Positions 47,930 to 57,100 of a stretch of DNA of 64,000 bases are shown here, piece after piece. The DNA comes from Roseomonas indoligenes (GTDB taxonomy: Bacteria > Pseudomonadota > Alphaproteobacteria > Acetobacterales > Acetobacteraceae): positions 248,001-312,000 of the forward strand of contig NZ_JAGIZA010000001.1 of NCBI RefSeq assembly GCF_017813365.1, given 5' to 3'. The position numbers were made by a program, and so were the translations under genes. Numbering within the stretch: the first letter of the stretch is position 1; every line of letters starts with the position of its first letter. The notes under the pieces were generated by a model, which saw nothing but the letters and a program-made list of their open reading frames with translations, did not search any database and was not told the origin of the DNA.

Positions 47930-48708
47930 GGCGCCTCCTCCTCGCCCTGATGCTGGCCCTGGGCCTCGCCATGCCCGCCCGCGCCGCGCTGACGGAAGCC
48001 GAGCTGGCGGAGGCCGGGCTGAACCCGCCCGCTGGCGCCGCCCTGCCGCTCGACCTTCCGCTGCGGGACGAGACCGGGCGCCCCGCCACGCCCGCCGACG
48101 TGCTGGGGGGGCGCCCCGCCGTGCTGGTCCTGGCCGACTACACCTGCGAGACGCTCTGCGGCACCGCGCTCGGCCTCGCCGCCTCCGCTCTGGTGGAAAC
48201 GGGACTGCGGCCGGGGGTGGATTACAGTTTCCTCGTCCTCGGCATCGACGCGCGGGACGGGCCGGAGCAGGCGGCGGCGATGAAGGCCACCTATCTCGGC
48301 AGCTTCCCGGAGGTCATGCGCGCGGCACGCTTCCTCACCGGTCCGAAGGCGGTGCTGGACCGGGCGCAGGCCGCCATCGGCTACCGGGCGGAACCCGACC
48401 TGGCCTCCGACCGCTACGCGCACCCGCTCGCCGCGATCGTCCTGACGCCGGCCGGCACCCTCTCCCGCGTGCTGCCGGGGCTGGCGCTGGAACCGGTGGC
48501 GCTGGCCGGTGCCATGCGGGATGCCGCGTCCGCCGGCGGGGGCGGGTTGGTGGAGATTGGCGTCCGGCTGCTCTGCTACGGGCTGGACCCGGCGCGCGGG
48601 ATCTACAACGCCGTGGTGAAGCGCGGGCTTGCGATGGGCACGGCCGCAACCGCGATCCTGCTCGGCATCGCGGCGCTGCTGCTCGCGCGGCGGGGCCGGC
48701 GCGCATGA
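47926..48708 (+). CDS. SCO1/SenC family copper chaperone
   Basis: 260 aa. Signal peptide (LLLALMLALGLAMPARA), a thioredoxin-like domain with the copper-binding CETLC near residue 76 (YTCETLCGTA) and His in DRYAHPLAAI, and a C-terminal membrane segment (GTAATAILLGIAALLLARR). It delivers copper to the CuA centre of the oxidase encoded next. Overlaps neighbours on both sides by four bases. Confidence 0.9.
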   Translation: MRRLLLALMLALGLAMPARAALTEAELAEAGLNPPAGAALPLDLPLRDETGRPATPADVLGGRPAVLVLADYTCETLCGTALGLAASALVETGLRPGVDYSFLVLGIDARDGPEQAAAMKATYLGSFPEVMRAARFLTGPKAVLDRAQAAIGYRAEPDLASDRYAHPLAAIVLTPAGTLSRVLPGLALEPVALAGAMRDAASAGGGGLVEIGVRLLCYGLDPARGIYNAVVKRGLAMGTAATAILLGIAALLLARRGRRA

Positions 48709-49646
48709 TCCGTTTCTGGCCCGCCACCGCATCCGATGTCGCGGCGCAGGTGGATCAGCTCACGGGCGTGCTGCTGGCCATCTGTGGCGCGATCCTCCTC
48801 CTCGTCGGCTGCCTGCTGCTGGGCTTCTCCATCCGCTACCGCCGCGGCTCCTCCGCCAAGCGCGGCGCCCTGCCGGAGATCGTCAGCCGGGAGGTGGAGG
48901 TGGGCTGGACGGCCGCGACCCTCTTCCTCGCCCTTTTCCTCTTCGCCTGGGCGACGGGGATGGAGTTGCGCGCCAACCCGCCGCAGCCCGATGCGATCGA
49001 GGTCCATGTCCTCGCCCGGCAATGGATGTGGAAGACCCGCCACGCCAACGGCGCGCAGGAGATCGACGCCCTGCACGTCCCGCGCGGGGAGCAGGTGCGG
49101 CTGCTGATGACCTCGCAGGACGTGATCCATTCCTTCTTTGTCCCGGCCTTCCGTGCGAAGCAGGACGTGCTGCCCGGCCGCCTGACGGAGCTTCGCTTCA
49201 CCGCGACGGAAACCGGCACCTACAACCTGTTCTGCGCCGAGTATTGCGGCACGCTGCACGCCCGCATGGGCGGCACCGTGACGGTGATGGAGCCGGAGGA
49301 CTTCGCCCGCTGGCTGGCCGTGCAGCCCCGCGGCGACGACCTGGCCCGGGAGGGTGCGGCGCTGTTCGTCTCGCTGGGCTGCGCGGGCTGCCACGGGGAC
49401 CGGCGCGGCGGCAGCGCCACGGTGCGCGCGCCGAAGCTGGAGGGCGTCTACAACAGCCCCGTCCCGCTGCAGGACGGTCGCGTGGTGACGGCGGACGAGG
49501 CCTATCTGCGCGATTCCATCCTGCAGCCCCGGCGGGACGTGGTGGCGGGCTTCCCGAACGTCATGCCCTCCTTCGCCGGGCTGGTGCATGAGGAGGAAAT
49601 GCAGCGCCTGCTGGCCTATCTGCGATCCCTGAAGGACGCGCCGTGA
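48705..49646 (+). CDS. coxB: cytochrome c oxidase subunit II with fused cytochrome c (caa3-type)
   Basis: 313 aa. Two membrane helices, then a cupredoxin domain with CuA ligands His142, Cys177, Cys181, His185 and Met188 (CAEYCGTLHARM). A C-terminal cytochrome c domain carries CAGCH at 226-230 and Met in NVMPSFAG. The fused domain defines caa3 oxidases: it accepts electrons directly, so Alternative Complex III can feed it without a soluble cytochrome. Overlaps CoxA by GTGA. Confidence 0.95.
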   Translation: MIRFWPATASDVAAQVDQLTGVLLAICGAILLLVGCLLLGFSIRYRRGSSAKRGALPEIVSREVEVGWTAATLFLALFLFAWATGMELRANPPQPDAIEVHVLARQWMWKTRHANGAQEIDALHVPRGEQVRLLMTSQDVIHSFFVPAFRAKQDVLPGRLTELRFTATETGTYNLFCAEYCGTLHARMGGTVTVMEPEDFARWLAVQPRGDDLAREGAALFVSLGCAGCHGDRRGGSATVRAPKLEGVYNSPVPLQDGRVVTADEAYLRDSILQPRRDVVAGFPNVMPSFAGLVHEEEMQRLLAYLRSLKDAP

Positions 49647-51328
49647 ACCACATCACCCCCGCAATCCCGGCGCCCGACGCCATCCCGCACGAGGAGCCGA
49701 GCTACCTGACGGCGGAGCGCGGGATCGGATCCTGGCTGCTCACCACGGACCACAAGCGCATCGCGCTGCTCTACATGGCCGCGCTCACGGCCTTCTTCTT
49801 CATCGGCGGGGCCGGCGCCGTCGCGATACGGCTGGAGCTGTTCACGCCGAAGGCGGACGTGCTGACGGCCGATGGCTACAACCGGATGTTCACCCTGCAC
49901 GGCACGGTGATGATCTGGTTCTTCCTCGTGCCCTCCATCCCCACCACCCTCGGCAACTTCCTCATCCCGCTGATGGTCGGGGCGCGGGACCTCGCCTTTC
50001 CCCGGCTGAACCTGCTGAGCTGGTACCTGTTCATCTTCGCTGGCGCGGTGCTGATCTACGCGCTGGTCGCCGGCGGGGTGGATACGGGCTGGACCTTCTA
50101 CACGCCCTTCTCCACCACCTTCTCCAACGGCTACGTGCTGCTGGCGGGGCTGGCGATCATCCTGGCGGGCTTCTCCTCCATTGCCACGGGGGTCAACTTC
50201 CTCGCCACCATCCACCTGCTGCGCGCGCCGGGGATGGGCTGGTTCCGCCTGCCGCTCTTCGCCTGGGCGATCTACGGCACCAGCCTGGTGATGGTGCTGG
50301 CGACGCCGGTGCTGACCGCCGTGCTGCTCCTGGTCATCGCGGAGCGCGGCTTCGGCCTGCCGGTCTTCGACCCCTCCCGCGGCGGGGATCCGCTGCTGTT
50401 CCAGCACCTGTTCTGGTTCTACAGCCACCCCGCCGTCTACATCATGATCCTCCCCTCCTTCGGGGTGATCAGCGAGATCGTCACCTGCTTCTCCCGCCGC
50501 AACGTGTTCGGCTACGATTTCATGGTCTACGCGATCCTCTGGATCGCGATCGCGGGGTTCCTGGTCTGGGGGCACCACATGTTCGTCTCGGGACAGTCGA
50601 TCTACGCCAGCCTCGCCTTCTCCTTTCTCTCCTTCGTCATCGCCGTGCCCTCCGCGATCAAGGTGTTCAACTGGACCTTCACCCTCTACCGCGGGCAGAT
50701 CACCTTCGAGGCGCCGATGCTCTACGCCGTCGGCTTCATCGGGCTTTTCACCATCGGCGGGCTGACCGGGCTGTTCCTCGCCTCCATCCCGATCGACGTG
50801 CACGTCTCCGACACCTACTACGTCGTCGGACACTTCCACTTCATCATGGTGGGCGGGGCGGTCAGCGCCTTCTACGGCGGGCTTTCCTTCTGGTGGCCGA
50901 AGATCACGGGGCGGAAATACCCGATGACCTGGGCGCGCTTCGCCGCGATCCTCATGTTTTTCGGCTTCGGCTTCACCTTCTTTCCAATGTTCATCATGGG
51001 CTATCTCGGCATGCCCCGCCGGTACCAGGTGTATCCGGAGGAGTTCCAGGTCTGGCACGTCATGTCCTCCGCCGGCGCGGTGCTGCTGGCCGGGGCCTAC
51101 CTGCTGCCGATGGGCTACCTCGCCTGGTCGGTCTTCTGGGGGGAGAAGGCGGAGGACGATCCGTGGAACGCGACGGGGCTGGAGTGGAGCACCTCCTCCC
51201 CCCCGCCGCGCGACAACTTCCGCACGCCGCCGGAGGTGGATGAGGGCCCCTATTTCTACCATCCGGAGGGCGAGGGGCCTGGCCACGACCACGGCGACCC
51301 GCATCGCGACCAGGTCCGCACGCCGTGA
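49643..51328 (+). CDS. coxA: cytochrome c oxidase subunit I, A2-type
   Basis: 561 aa from GTG 49643. Twelve helices with heme a and a3 and CuB histidines: FTLHGTVMIWFF, YSHPAVYIMILP, VWGHHMFVSGQ and VGHFHFIM. The motif at CuB is YSHPAV rather than HPEV; the lost glutamate and the Tyr-Ser pair are the A2 subclass of heme-copper oxidases, as in Rhodothermus and Thermus caa3. The proton-channel function of the Glu is taken by the Tyr in that subclass. Overlaps CoxB and CoxC. Confidence 0.95.
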   Translation: MNHITPAIPAPDAIPHEEPSYLTAERGIGSWLLTTDHKRIALLYMAALTAFFFIGGAGAVAIRLELFTPKADVLTADGYNRMFTLHGTVMIWFFLVPSIPTTLGNFLIPLMVGARDLAFPRLNLLSWYLFIFAGAVLIYALVAGGVDTGWTFYTPFSTTFSNGYVLLAGLAIILAGFSSIATGVNFLATIHLLRAPGMGWFRLPLFAWAIYGTSLVMVLATPVLTAVLLLVIAERGFGLPVFDPSRGGDPLLFQHLFWFYSHPAVYIMILPSFGVISEIVTCFSRRNVFGYDFMVYAILWIAIAGFLVWGHHMFVSGQSIYASLAFSFLSFVIAVPSAIKVFNWTFTLYRGQITFEAPMLYAVGFIGLFTIGGLTGLFLASIPIDVHVSDTYYVVGHFHFIMVGGAVSAFYGGLSFWWPKITGRKYPMTWARFAAILMFFGFGFTFFPMFIMGYLGMPRRYQVYPEEFQVWHVMSSAGAVLLAGAYLLPMGYLAWSVFWGEKAEDDPWNATGLEWSTSSPPPRDNFRTPPEVDEGPYFYHPEGEGPGHDHGDPHRDQVRTP

Positions 51329-51951
51329 GCGGCGCGCTGCGCGAGCCCTGGCGCAGCCTGCGCCGCCAGAGGGAGGCCGCCGCCTTCGGCACCTGGATCT
51401 TCCTGGGGGGCGAGGCGATGCTCTTCGCCGGCCTCATCCTCGCCTTCGCGGTGATGCGCGCGCTGCACCCGGCGGGCTTCATCCTGGCGGGGCGGGAGAC
51501 GGAGGTGGCGCTCGGCACCGCCAATACCGCCATCCTGCTCACCAGCAGCCTGACCATGGCCGTGGCGGCGGAGGCGGCGCGGGCGGAGCTCCGGCGGGCG
51601 ACGCTGTGGGGGATGGGGCTCACGCTCGCGCTCGGGGCCGCCTTCCTGGCGGTGAAGGGCTTCGAGTGGTCCTCCGACCTGGAGAAGCACCTTTTCCCCG
51701 GCGACGGCTTCGCGCTCGCGGAACCGTCGGCGCAGATCTTCTTCGCGCTCTACTGGATCATGACCTCGCTGCACGCGATGCACATGCTCGGCGGCATGAC
51801 GGTGGTGGCATGGCTGGGCTGGCAGGCCTGGCGCAGGGCGCGGCCGCTGCGCAGCCCGGCATTCGAGGCGGCGGCGCTCTACTGGCACCTCGTCGATATC
51901 GTCTGGATTGTCCTCTACCCGCTCCTCTACCTCGGCGGGCGCGCGCCATGA
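51325..51951 (+). CDS. coxC: cytochrome c oxidase subunit III
   Basis: 208 aa from GTG 51325 (GTGA overlap with CoxA). Five hydrophobic helices, with IFFALYWIMTSLHAMHMLGG and TANTAILLTSSLTMAVAAEAA as family marks. No cofactor; stabilises the core subunits. Shorter than mitochondrial subunit III, as expected for the bacterial five-helix type. Followed by the small subunit IV. Confidence 0.92.
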   Translation: MSGALREPWRSLRRQREAAAFGTWIFLGGEAMLFAGLILAFAVMRALHPAGFILAGRETEVALGTANTAILLTSSLTMAVAAEAARAELRRATLWGMGLTLALGAAFLAVKGFEWSSDLEKHLFPGDGFALAEPSAQIFFALYWIMTSLHAMHMLGGMTVVAWLGWQAWRRARPLRSPAFEAAALYWHLVDIVWIVLYPLLYLGGRAP

Positions 51952-52316
51952 GGCGGGGGATCGGGGAGGAGGTGCCGCGGACCCTGCCCGCCATCCTCCG
52001 GCACGTCCTGCCTGTCTGGCTGGCGCTGCTCGTCCTGCTCGGCGCCTCGCTCGCCCTGGCCTATGCGCCGCTGCACGGGCTGAACGGCGCGGTCAGCCTC
52101 GGCATCGCGGCGGTGAAGGCGATCCTCGTGGCAGTGTTCTTCATGAACCTGCGCCGGCCGGACCCGCTTCTCCGGCTGGCCGGCGCGGCCTCGCTCATCT
52201 GGATGAGCTTCCTCTTCGCCCTCACCTTCGCGGACCTCACGGCCCGCGCGCCGCAGACCCAGCCGCAGGCGGGCCAGGGGAGGGATTCCGAGCCGCCGAT
52301 GCGGCAGCCCTTCTGA
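51948..52316 (+). CDS. cytochrome c oxidase subunit IV (caa3-type small subunit)
   Basis: 122 aa. Three short membrane segments (VWLALLVLLGASLALAYA, LGIAAVKAILVAVFFMNL, ASLIWMSFLFALTF) match the bacterial small subunit IV. Last gene of the respiratory operon. ATGA overlap with CoxC. It ends three bases before the convergent glycoside hydrolase. Confidence 0.85.
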   Translation: MRRGIGEEVPRTLPAILRHVLPVWLALLVLLGASLALAYAPLHGLNGAVSLGIAAVKAILVAVFFMNLRRPDPLLRLAGAASLIWMSFLFALTFADLTARAPQTQPQAGQGRDSEPPMRQPF

Positions 52317-52319
52317 ACC

Positions 52320-53765
52320 TCAGGCCGGGACGATCGCCAGGGCCAGGTCGCCCGCTGCGATGGTGGGGGTGAGACGCAGCCCCGCATCATCCGCCGTCGC
52401 CTCCATCTGCCCGGCCTCCCGGCCCGCAAGGGTGTCGAACAGCGTGACTCGGTAGCGCCCCGGCGCCAGCCCGGGCACGCGGATGCTGGCCTGGACCGTG
52501 CCGCTGGCCTTCACCGGGCGCCGGCCTTCCACAGCCTCGCCCAGTTCCTGCCGCAGCAGCCACACCACGGCCTGCGACGCGTCGCCGCAGCCGAAGGCGT
52601 GGACGGCGCCACTCTCCACCGCGATCTCGTCGTTCAGGTTGCGGCGCAGGAAGCGCGGCCAGTCGATCAGCGGCAGGAAGCGCGAGAGGGCGCCCTGTGC
52701 CGCGCGCATCCCCGGCGTCAGCACGTGCGGGTCCCGGTTGGGCCAGCGCATCCCGCCTCCGGCGCCGCCGGAGGCGAGGTGCGCCCACTGGATGTGGCGG
52801 AAATACTCGTCGTCATAGGCCGCGGGGAGGGTGATGCCGTGGTCCTTGAAGGTGTGGATCGGCCCGTGCTCCGAATCGAAGAAGGGCCTCATGTCGTTGA
52901 TCTCCGACAGCGCCTCCCGCGTCAGCCGCCCCGCGCTCACGGCGGGGGCCACCGTGTCCATCGGGTCGTCGATCGTGCCTTCCTCGTAGAAGTGGCTGTT
53001 CGCGAAATCCAGCAGCGGGTGGCGGAAGATCGGCTCCACGATCCAGGGCTTCCAGATCAGCTCCGGCCCGAAGACGGAGACGCATTGGAGGTGCGCCCGC
53101 CCGTGCAGCCGGATCTCCAGCTCGCGCAGGAAGGGGCTGACATCGTCGATGTAGTTCGGGAAGGCGTCTGGCCGGTTGTCGCCCTGGGCCGGATGCATCT
53201 CGTTCCAGAGGTCCCAGGCGAAGAGGGCGCCGCTGCCGCCCCAGCGCTCCGTCGCGAAGGCCAGGCGCGCCTTCACCAGCGCGCGCGTCTCCGGACAGAC
53301 CATGAGCTGGGAACGGTCCGCGCAGGGGCCGCCATGGGCGCGGTTGTAGGGGTGCCTGTCGAAGCGGATCCAGGTGAAGAAGGTGTCCATCGGCGTGAGC
53401 AGGATGTAGAGCCCGACCCGCTCGCAGAGCGCGAAAAGATCGTCCCACAGCTCGACCACCGCCGGGACGAAGTTGCCGGCCGGACGCTCGAAGTAGTGCT
53501 CCTCGCCCTCCGCGTATTCCAGCATCAGGCGCAGGCAGGTGACGCCGCTCTCCTTCAGGGCGCGCAGGTGGCGTTCCACCTCCGGCAGGTCGCGGCGGCC
53601 GAGGAGGCCGGACAGCTCCGGCCAGGGAAGGGCGTCGTTCTGCCCGATCGGCGTCCAGGGCTCGCCGGCGGCGGTGATGAAGTAGGGCGCGCCCGGCGCG
53701 CGCTCGATCCAGGGTAGCCCCCCCGCGATCAAGGTGTTGGAGCGGGGCGGTGCGCTGGCAGACAT
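52320..53765 (-). CDS. glycoside hydrolase, cellulase-like (GH5/clan A-type)
   Basis: 481 aa from ATG 53765 (a TTG at 53774 is in frame). Clan A TIM-barrel markers: acid/base Glu in AWDLWNEMHPA at about 195-205 and the nucleophile in PFFDSEHGPIH near 297-307. No signal peptide, so it may be cytoplasmic. The substrate, some beta-linked polysaccharide, is unclear. A C-terminal beta domain (TVQASIRVPGLAPGRYRVTL) follows. Not coupled to its neighbours. Confidence 0.8.
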   Translation of the reverse strand: MSASAPPRSNTLIAGGLPWIERAPGAPYFITAAGEPWTPIGQNDALPWPELSGLLGRRDLPEVERHLRALKESGVTCLRLMLEYAEGEEHYFERPAGNFVPAVVELWDDLFALCERVGLYILLTPMDTFFTWIRFDRHPYNRAHGGPCADRSQLMVCPETRALVKARLAFATERWGGSGALFAWDLWNEMHPAQGDNRPDAFPNYIDDVSPFLRELEIRLHGRAHLQCVSVFGPELIWKPWIVEPIFRHPLLDFANSHFYEEGTIDDPMDTVAPAVSAGRLTREALSEINDMRPFFDSEHGPIHTFKDHGITLPAAYDDEYFRHIQWAHLASGGAGGGMRWPNRDPHVLTPGMRAAQGALSRFLPLIDWPRFLRRNLNDEIAVESGAVHAFGCGDASQAVVWLLRQELGEAVEGRRPVKASGTVQASIRVPGLAPGRYRVTLFDTLAGREAGQMEATADDAGLRLTPTIAAGDLALAIVPA

Positions 53766-53814
53766 GGCCGGCAATAGGCCGCAGAGGCCCTTTGCCGTCC
53801 AGGGGGTGAAGCCC

Positions 53815-54159
53815 TCAGGCAGGCGCTTCCAGGTGGCGGGCGAAGGCGTCGCGGATAGCGACCATCGCCTGGGCGGCGTTCTCCGCGTGGCGGCGGGCGG
53901 CCTTCTCGCTCGAATCCACCTCGTCCACCGCCTCGGCCGCGGCCTCCGCCGCCTCGGCGAAGCCGTCGCGCAGCTCCTCCAGCCAGTTCCGCACGTCCTC
54001 GGGCTCGCCGGAGGCGCGCAGGTCGTCCACCACCCCGTCCACTTCCCGCGTCATGCGGTCCGGACTGGCACCGCGCTGGAGCACGGTGGAGAGGCGGGTG
54101 AAGGCGGCGCGCGTGGGCGAGGGGGCGCGCCGGGGCGCCGCGGCGGGCGATCGGGCCAT
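53815..54159 (-). CDS. hypothetical helical protein
   Basis: 114 aa from ATG 54159 (MARSPAAAPRR). The first 35 residues are basic and disordered; the rest is one long acidic helical region (EDVRNWLEELRDGFAEAAEA, SEKAARRHAENAAQAM) likely to form a coiled coil. I recognise no family. A real gene is suggested by good codon use and its own spacing. Confidence 0.6.
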   Translation of the reverse strand: MARSPAAAPRRAPSPTRAAFTRLSTVLQRGASPDRMTREVDGVVDDLRASGEPEDVRNWLEELRDGFAEAAEAAAEAVDEVDSSEKAARRHAENAAQAMVAIRDAFARHLEAPA

Positions 54160-54277
54160 GAATCGGGGTCTCTTCGGTTCGGGGAAGGGATGGCGGCTCG
54201 CCGCGCAGACATGAAAAGTGGGGATGGAAGAGGTGAAAACCAAGGCGCAAGCACCTGAAAAGGTGATCTTTTTCGTC

Positions 54278-54643
54278 CTAGATCAGCCGTTCCGGCCAGG
54301 GCTGCGGGACCGACCCCGGCCCCGGCCTGGCATCCCCCACGCTGCGGGGCGGGGGATCGCCCGGGACCGGCCCGGACCAGCAATCCACCGCGCCGAGGCT
54401 GCGGGTGCAGCGCGGCTGCTCCGCCGTCACCGCCTCCGGCCGGCAGTAACGCTCCCCCGCGTCGAGATAGGCGATGGAACAGTCCCGCCCGGAGATGCCG
54501 GAGACGACAAGGTCCGGCACCGCCCGCCCGGTGAGCATGAGGGAGACGCCGTTCGCGGCGGCGAGGGGCACCACGGCCTCGCAGCCCGGAAGGGTGCCGA
54601 GGAGGGGGACGAGAAGAAGGAGAATGGGGACGTGGCGCGGCAT
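54278..54643 (-). CDS. small Cys-containing lipoprotein of unknown function
   Basis: 121 aa from ATG 54643 (MPRHVPIL). Signal sequence with lipobox LGTLPGC near residue 21, then a short domain with several cysteines (SGRDCSIAYLD, RYCRPEAV, RCTRSLGAVDCWSG) that may form disulfides. The tail is Pro/Gly-rich and ends ERLI. Outer or inner membrane anchored by inference. Family not recognised. Confidence 0.65.
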   Translation of the reverse strand: MPRHVPILLLLVPLLGTLPGCEAVVPLAAANGVSLMLTGRAVPDLVVSGISGRDCSIAYLDAGERYCRPEAVTAEQPRCTRSLGAVDCWSGPVPGDPPPRSVGDARPGPGSVPQPWPERLI

Positions 54644-54773
54644 GGCCCCATGAAACACGCGCCGGGCTTAACGCCCCGTGACGCGCCCGCTATACCCCGG
54701 CCCCGATTGCCCGTTGGCCGAGGCCGGATCGCCAGGGCCCGTAAGGGGGTCCACCAGGGGAAAAGGAACCCGC

Positions 54774-55427
54774 GTGCCCGATATTTTCGACGAGGTGCAG
54801 GAGGATCTGCGCGCCGAGCGCGCCCAGCAGCTCGGCATGCGCTACGGCGGCGCCTTCGCGGCGGTGGCGCTCCTGGCGGTGATCGCGGTCGGCGGCTGGC
54901 AGGGCTGGCGCTGGTACCAGACGCGCGAATCCGAGGCCGCGGCCAATGCCTTCCTCGTCGTCCACCGCGAGACGGAGGCGCAGGGCGCCGACCTCAAGGC
55001 GGCCGCCGGCAAGTTCGATTCCATCGCCGCCCAGGCGCCGGAAGGCTACCGCACCCTGGCCCGGCTGCGCGCGGCCGCGCTGAAGTCCGAGACGGGCGAC
55101 CTGCCCGGGGCGCTGGCCGAGTGGGACGCGGTGGCGGGCGATACCGCGGCCGACCCACTCTACCGTGACCTGGCGAGCATGAACTGGGTTCTGCACGGGT
55201 TGGACACCCAGGATCCCGCCACGCTGGCCTCCCGCATCGCGCCGCTGGCCGTGGATTCCAGCCCATGGAAGGCCTCCGCGCGGGAACTGCAGGCTATGGT
55301 GGCAATCCGCCAGGGCAACACGGCGGAGGCGCGGCGCATCCTCCAGGCCCTGGTGGCCGATGCCACGGCGCCTCAGGCGCTGCGCGACCGTGCCGGCCGC
55401 GTGATGGCGCAGCTTCCGAGTGCGTGA
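54774..55427 (+). CDS. YfgM-like tetratricopeptide membrane protein
   Basis: 217 aa from GTG 54774 with AAAAGGA upstream. Single membrane helix (FAAVALLAVIAVGGWQGW) near residues 26-43, then a periplasmic domain of TPR-like helices (AEWDAVAGDTAADPLYRDLA, ARRILQALVADATAPQAL). The gene order with bamB and der matches the conserved enterobacterial yfgM-bamB-der cluster. YfgM is an ancillary SecYEG subunit that hands proteins to periplasmic chaperones. Confidence 0.85.
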   Translation: MPDIFDEVQEDLRAERAQQLGMRYGGAFAAVALLAVIAVGGWQGWRWYQTRESEAAANAFLVVHRETEAQGADLKAAAGKFDSIAAQAPEGYRTLARLRAAALKSETGDLPGALAEWDAVAGDTAADPLYRDLASMNWVLHGLDTQDPATLASRIAPLAVDSSPWKASARELQAMVAIRQGNTAEARRILQALVADATAPQALRDRAGRVMAQLPSA

Positions 55428-55443
55428 TAGGACCTGCGACGCG

Positions 55444-56790
55444 ATGACCTCTCCCTCCCGCCGCGCCTTTCTCCTGGGTGGTGCCGCCCTCGCCCTCTCG
55501 GGCTGCGAGACGATCGACAGCATCTTCGGCGAGTCGAAGACGCCCCTGCCGGGGGAGCGCCTGCCCCTGATCCAGGCCGATCGCGACATCGAGGTGGATC
55601 CCGCCCTTGCCGGGCAGCCCGTGGCCCTGCCAGTTCCAGCGGCCCTGACGGAATGGCCGACGGCCGGCGGCAACCTGGCGCACGACCCCGGCCATGCCCT
55701 GGCCGGCGAGGGCCTGCGCGAGGCATGGCGCGCGAGCATCGGCACCGGCTCCTCCTACCGCCGCCGCATCACCAGCGGGCCGATCCTGGCCAATGGCACT
55801 GTCTTCACGGCGGACGCCTACGGCACCGTCTCGGCCACCGATGCCACCTCGGGCGGCCGGCGCTGGACGCGGGAGACGACGCCGGAGAAGGACGACACGG
55901 GCGCGGTGGGCGCCGGCCTCGCCTTCAGTGACGGCACCCTCTACGCCGCCACCGGCATGGCCGAGGTGCTGGCGATGGATCCCGGTACCGGCGAGATCCG
56001 CTGGCGCGCCTCCGTCCCCGCCCCCACGCGGGGCGGGATCGCCGTCTCGGCCGGCCGCATCTTCGTGCCGACGGTGGAGAACCAGCTCCTCGCCCTCTCC
56101 ACCGAGGATGGGCGCACCCTCTGGACCTATCGCGGATCCCAGGTGGGCGCGGTGCCGCTAGGCCTTCCCGCCCCTGCGGTCGAGGGCGAGACGGTTGTGG
56201 CCGGCTTCCCCTCCGGCGAGCTCGCCGGGCTGCGGGTCAGCGATGGCCGGGCGGTCTGGACGGAGAGCCTCGCCGCCAGCGGCCCGGACGGGCGCGCCGG
56301 GACGTTCGGCGAACTCTCCGGCATCTCCGGGCTGCCCGTGATCCATGATGGCCGCGTGATCGCCACGGGCCAGGCCGGCAACACGCTGATGGTCGATCTC
56401 CGCGCGGGCCGCCGCCTGTGGGAGCGCGACGTGGGCAGCGCACGCTCCCCCGCCGTGGCCGGGGACTGGATCTTCCTCGTCACGCCGGAGAACCAGCTGG
56501 TGGCCATGGGCCGGGCCGATGGCCGCGTGCGCTGGCTGGCCGTGCTGGATGAGCGTTCCGCCCGCGACCGCCGCCGCACCCCCGCCAGCTTCGGCAGCCC
56601 TCTCGTGGCGGGCGGGCGCATCCTCGTCCCATCGACCTTGGGCGAGCTGCTGCTGGTGGACCCGGCCGATGGCAAGGTCGCCGGCCGCATCCGCCTGCCG
56701 GGCGGTGCCTCCCTGCCGATGATCGCGGTGGGCGGGACGATCTACCTCGTCACGGATGACGGGGTGCTGGTCGCCCTGCGCGGGGCCTGA
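55444..56790 (+). CDS. bamB: outer membrane assembly lipoprotein BamB (PQQ-like beta-propeller)
   Basis: 448 aa from ATG 55444. Signal and lipobox SRRAFLLGGAALALSGC place the Cys near residue 21. The rest is an eight-bladed beta-propeller of PQQ-like repeats such as VFTADAYGTVSATDATSG, LYAATGMAEVLAMDPGTG and FVPTVENQLLALSTEDG. A subunit of the outer-membrane protein insertion machine. Starts 16 bases after the YfgM-like gene. The stop opens the second copy of the multi-hairpin element. Confidence 0.93.
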   Translation: MTSPSRRAFLLGGAALALSGCETIDSIFGESKTPLPGERLPLIQADRDIEVDPALAGQPVALPVPAALTEWPTAGGNLAHDPGHALAGEGLREAWRASIGTGSSYRRRITSGPILANGTVFTADAYGTVSATDATSGGRRWTRETTPEKDDTGAVGAGLAFSDGTLYAATGMAEVLAMDPGTGEIRWRASVPAPTRGGIAVSAGRIFVPTVENQLLALSTEDGRTLWTYRGSQVGAVPLGLPAPAVEGETVVAGFPSGELAGLRVSDGRAVWTESLAASGPDGRAGTFGELSGISGLPVIHDGRVIATGQAGNTLMVDLRAGRRLWERDVGSARSPAVAGDWIFLVTPENQLVAMGRADGRVRWLAVLDERSARDRRRTPASFGSPLVAGGRILVPSTLGELLLVDPADGKVAGRIRLPGGASLPMIAVGGTIYLVTDDGVLVALRGA

Positions 56791-57029
56791 TCGCCGGCCG
56801 ATGGCCTGTTCGGGGGAGTGAAGAAAGAATTGTTCCTCTCCCCGGAATTGGTCCTGCTTGATGGGCGGTGGGCCTCGGCTCCTGGTGCCGAGGCGACGGC
56901 GAGCGCAGGACGGCGACCGACCGTAGAAGGCTGACATATCAGGTCAGTTCCGCGGTAGTCCCACCGCGGGGGCCGGGGTGGCCGCTGCCGCCCCGGCGGG
57001 GGTTCGAAGGGGCGGCGCCCCCTGGTGCC
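56788..57029 (+). repeat. multi-hairpin intergenic element, copy 2
   Basis: Starts at the bamB stop codon and repeats the layout of the element after 16577: a terminal stem around 56811-56845 ending in CCTCTCCCCGG, an 8-bp stem GCCTCGGC/GCCGAGGC (56872-56879 with 56887-56894), the box TCAGGTCAGTTCCGCGGT (56939-56956), a GC-rich stem of GCCGGGG/CCCCGGC, and a last stem GGGGC/GCCCC (57009-57013 with 57017-57021). The box differs from copy 1 only by C/T changes. It occupies most of the gap before der. Confidence 0.75.
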
Positions 57030-57100
57030 GGACAGGCCAGAACACGGCCCCCTCTCACGCCGCGCTTGACCCCCGCGCCCCGGCGGTGCTCTTGCGCCTC

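Noticed and set aside
57065-57100. A CTTGAC promoter giving a leaderless der transcript
   Set aside because: The -35 is good but the -10 position (GCTCTT) hardly matches.
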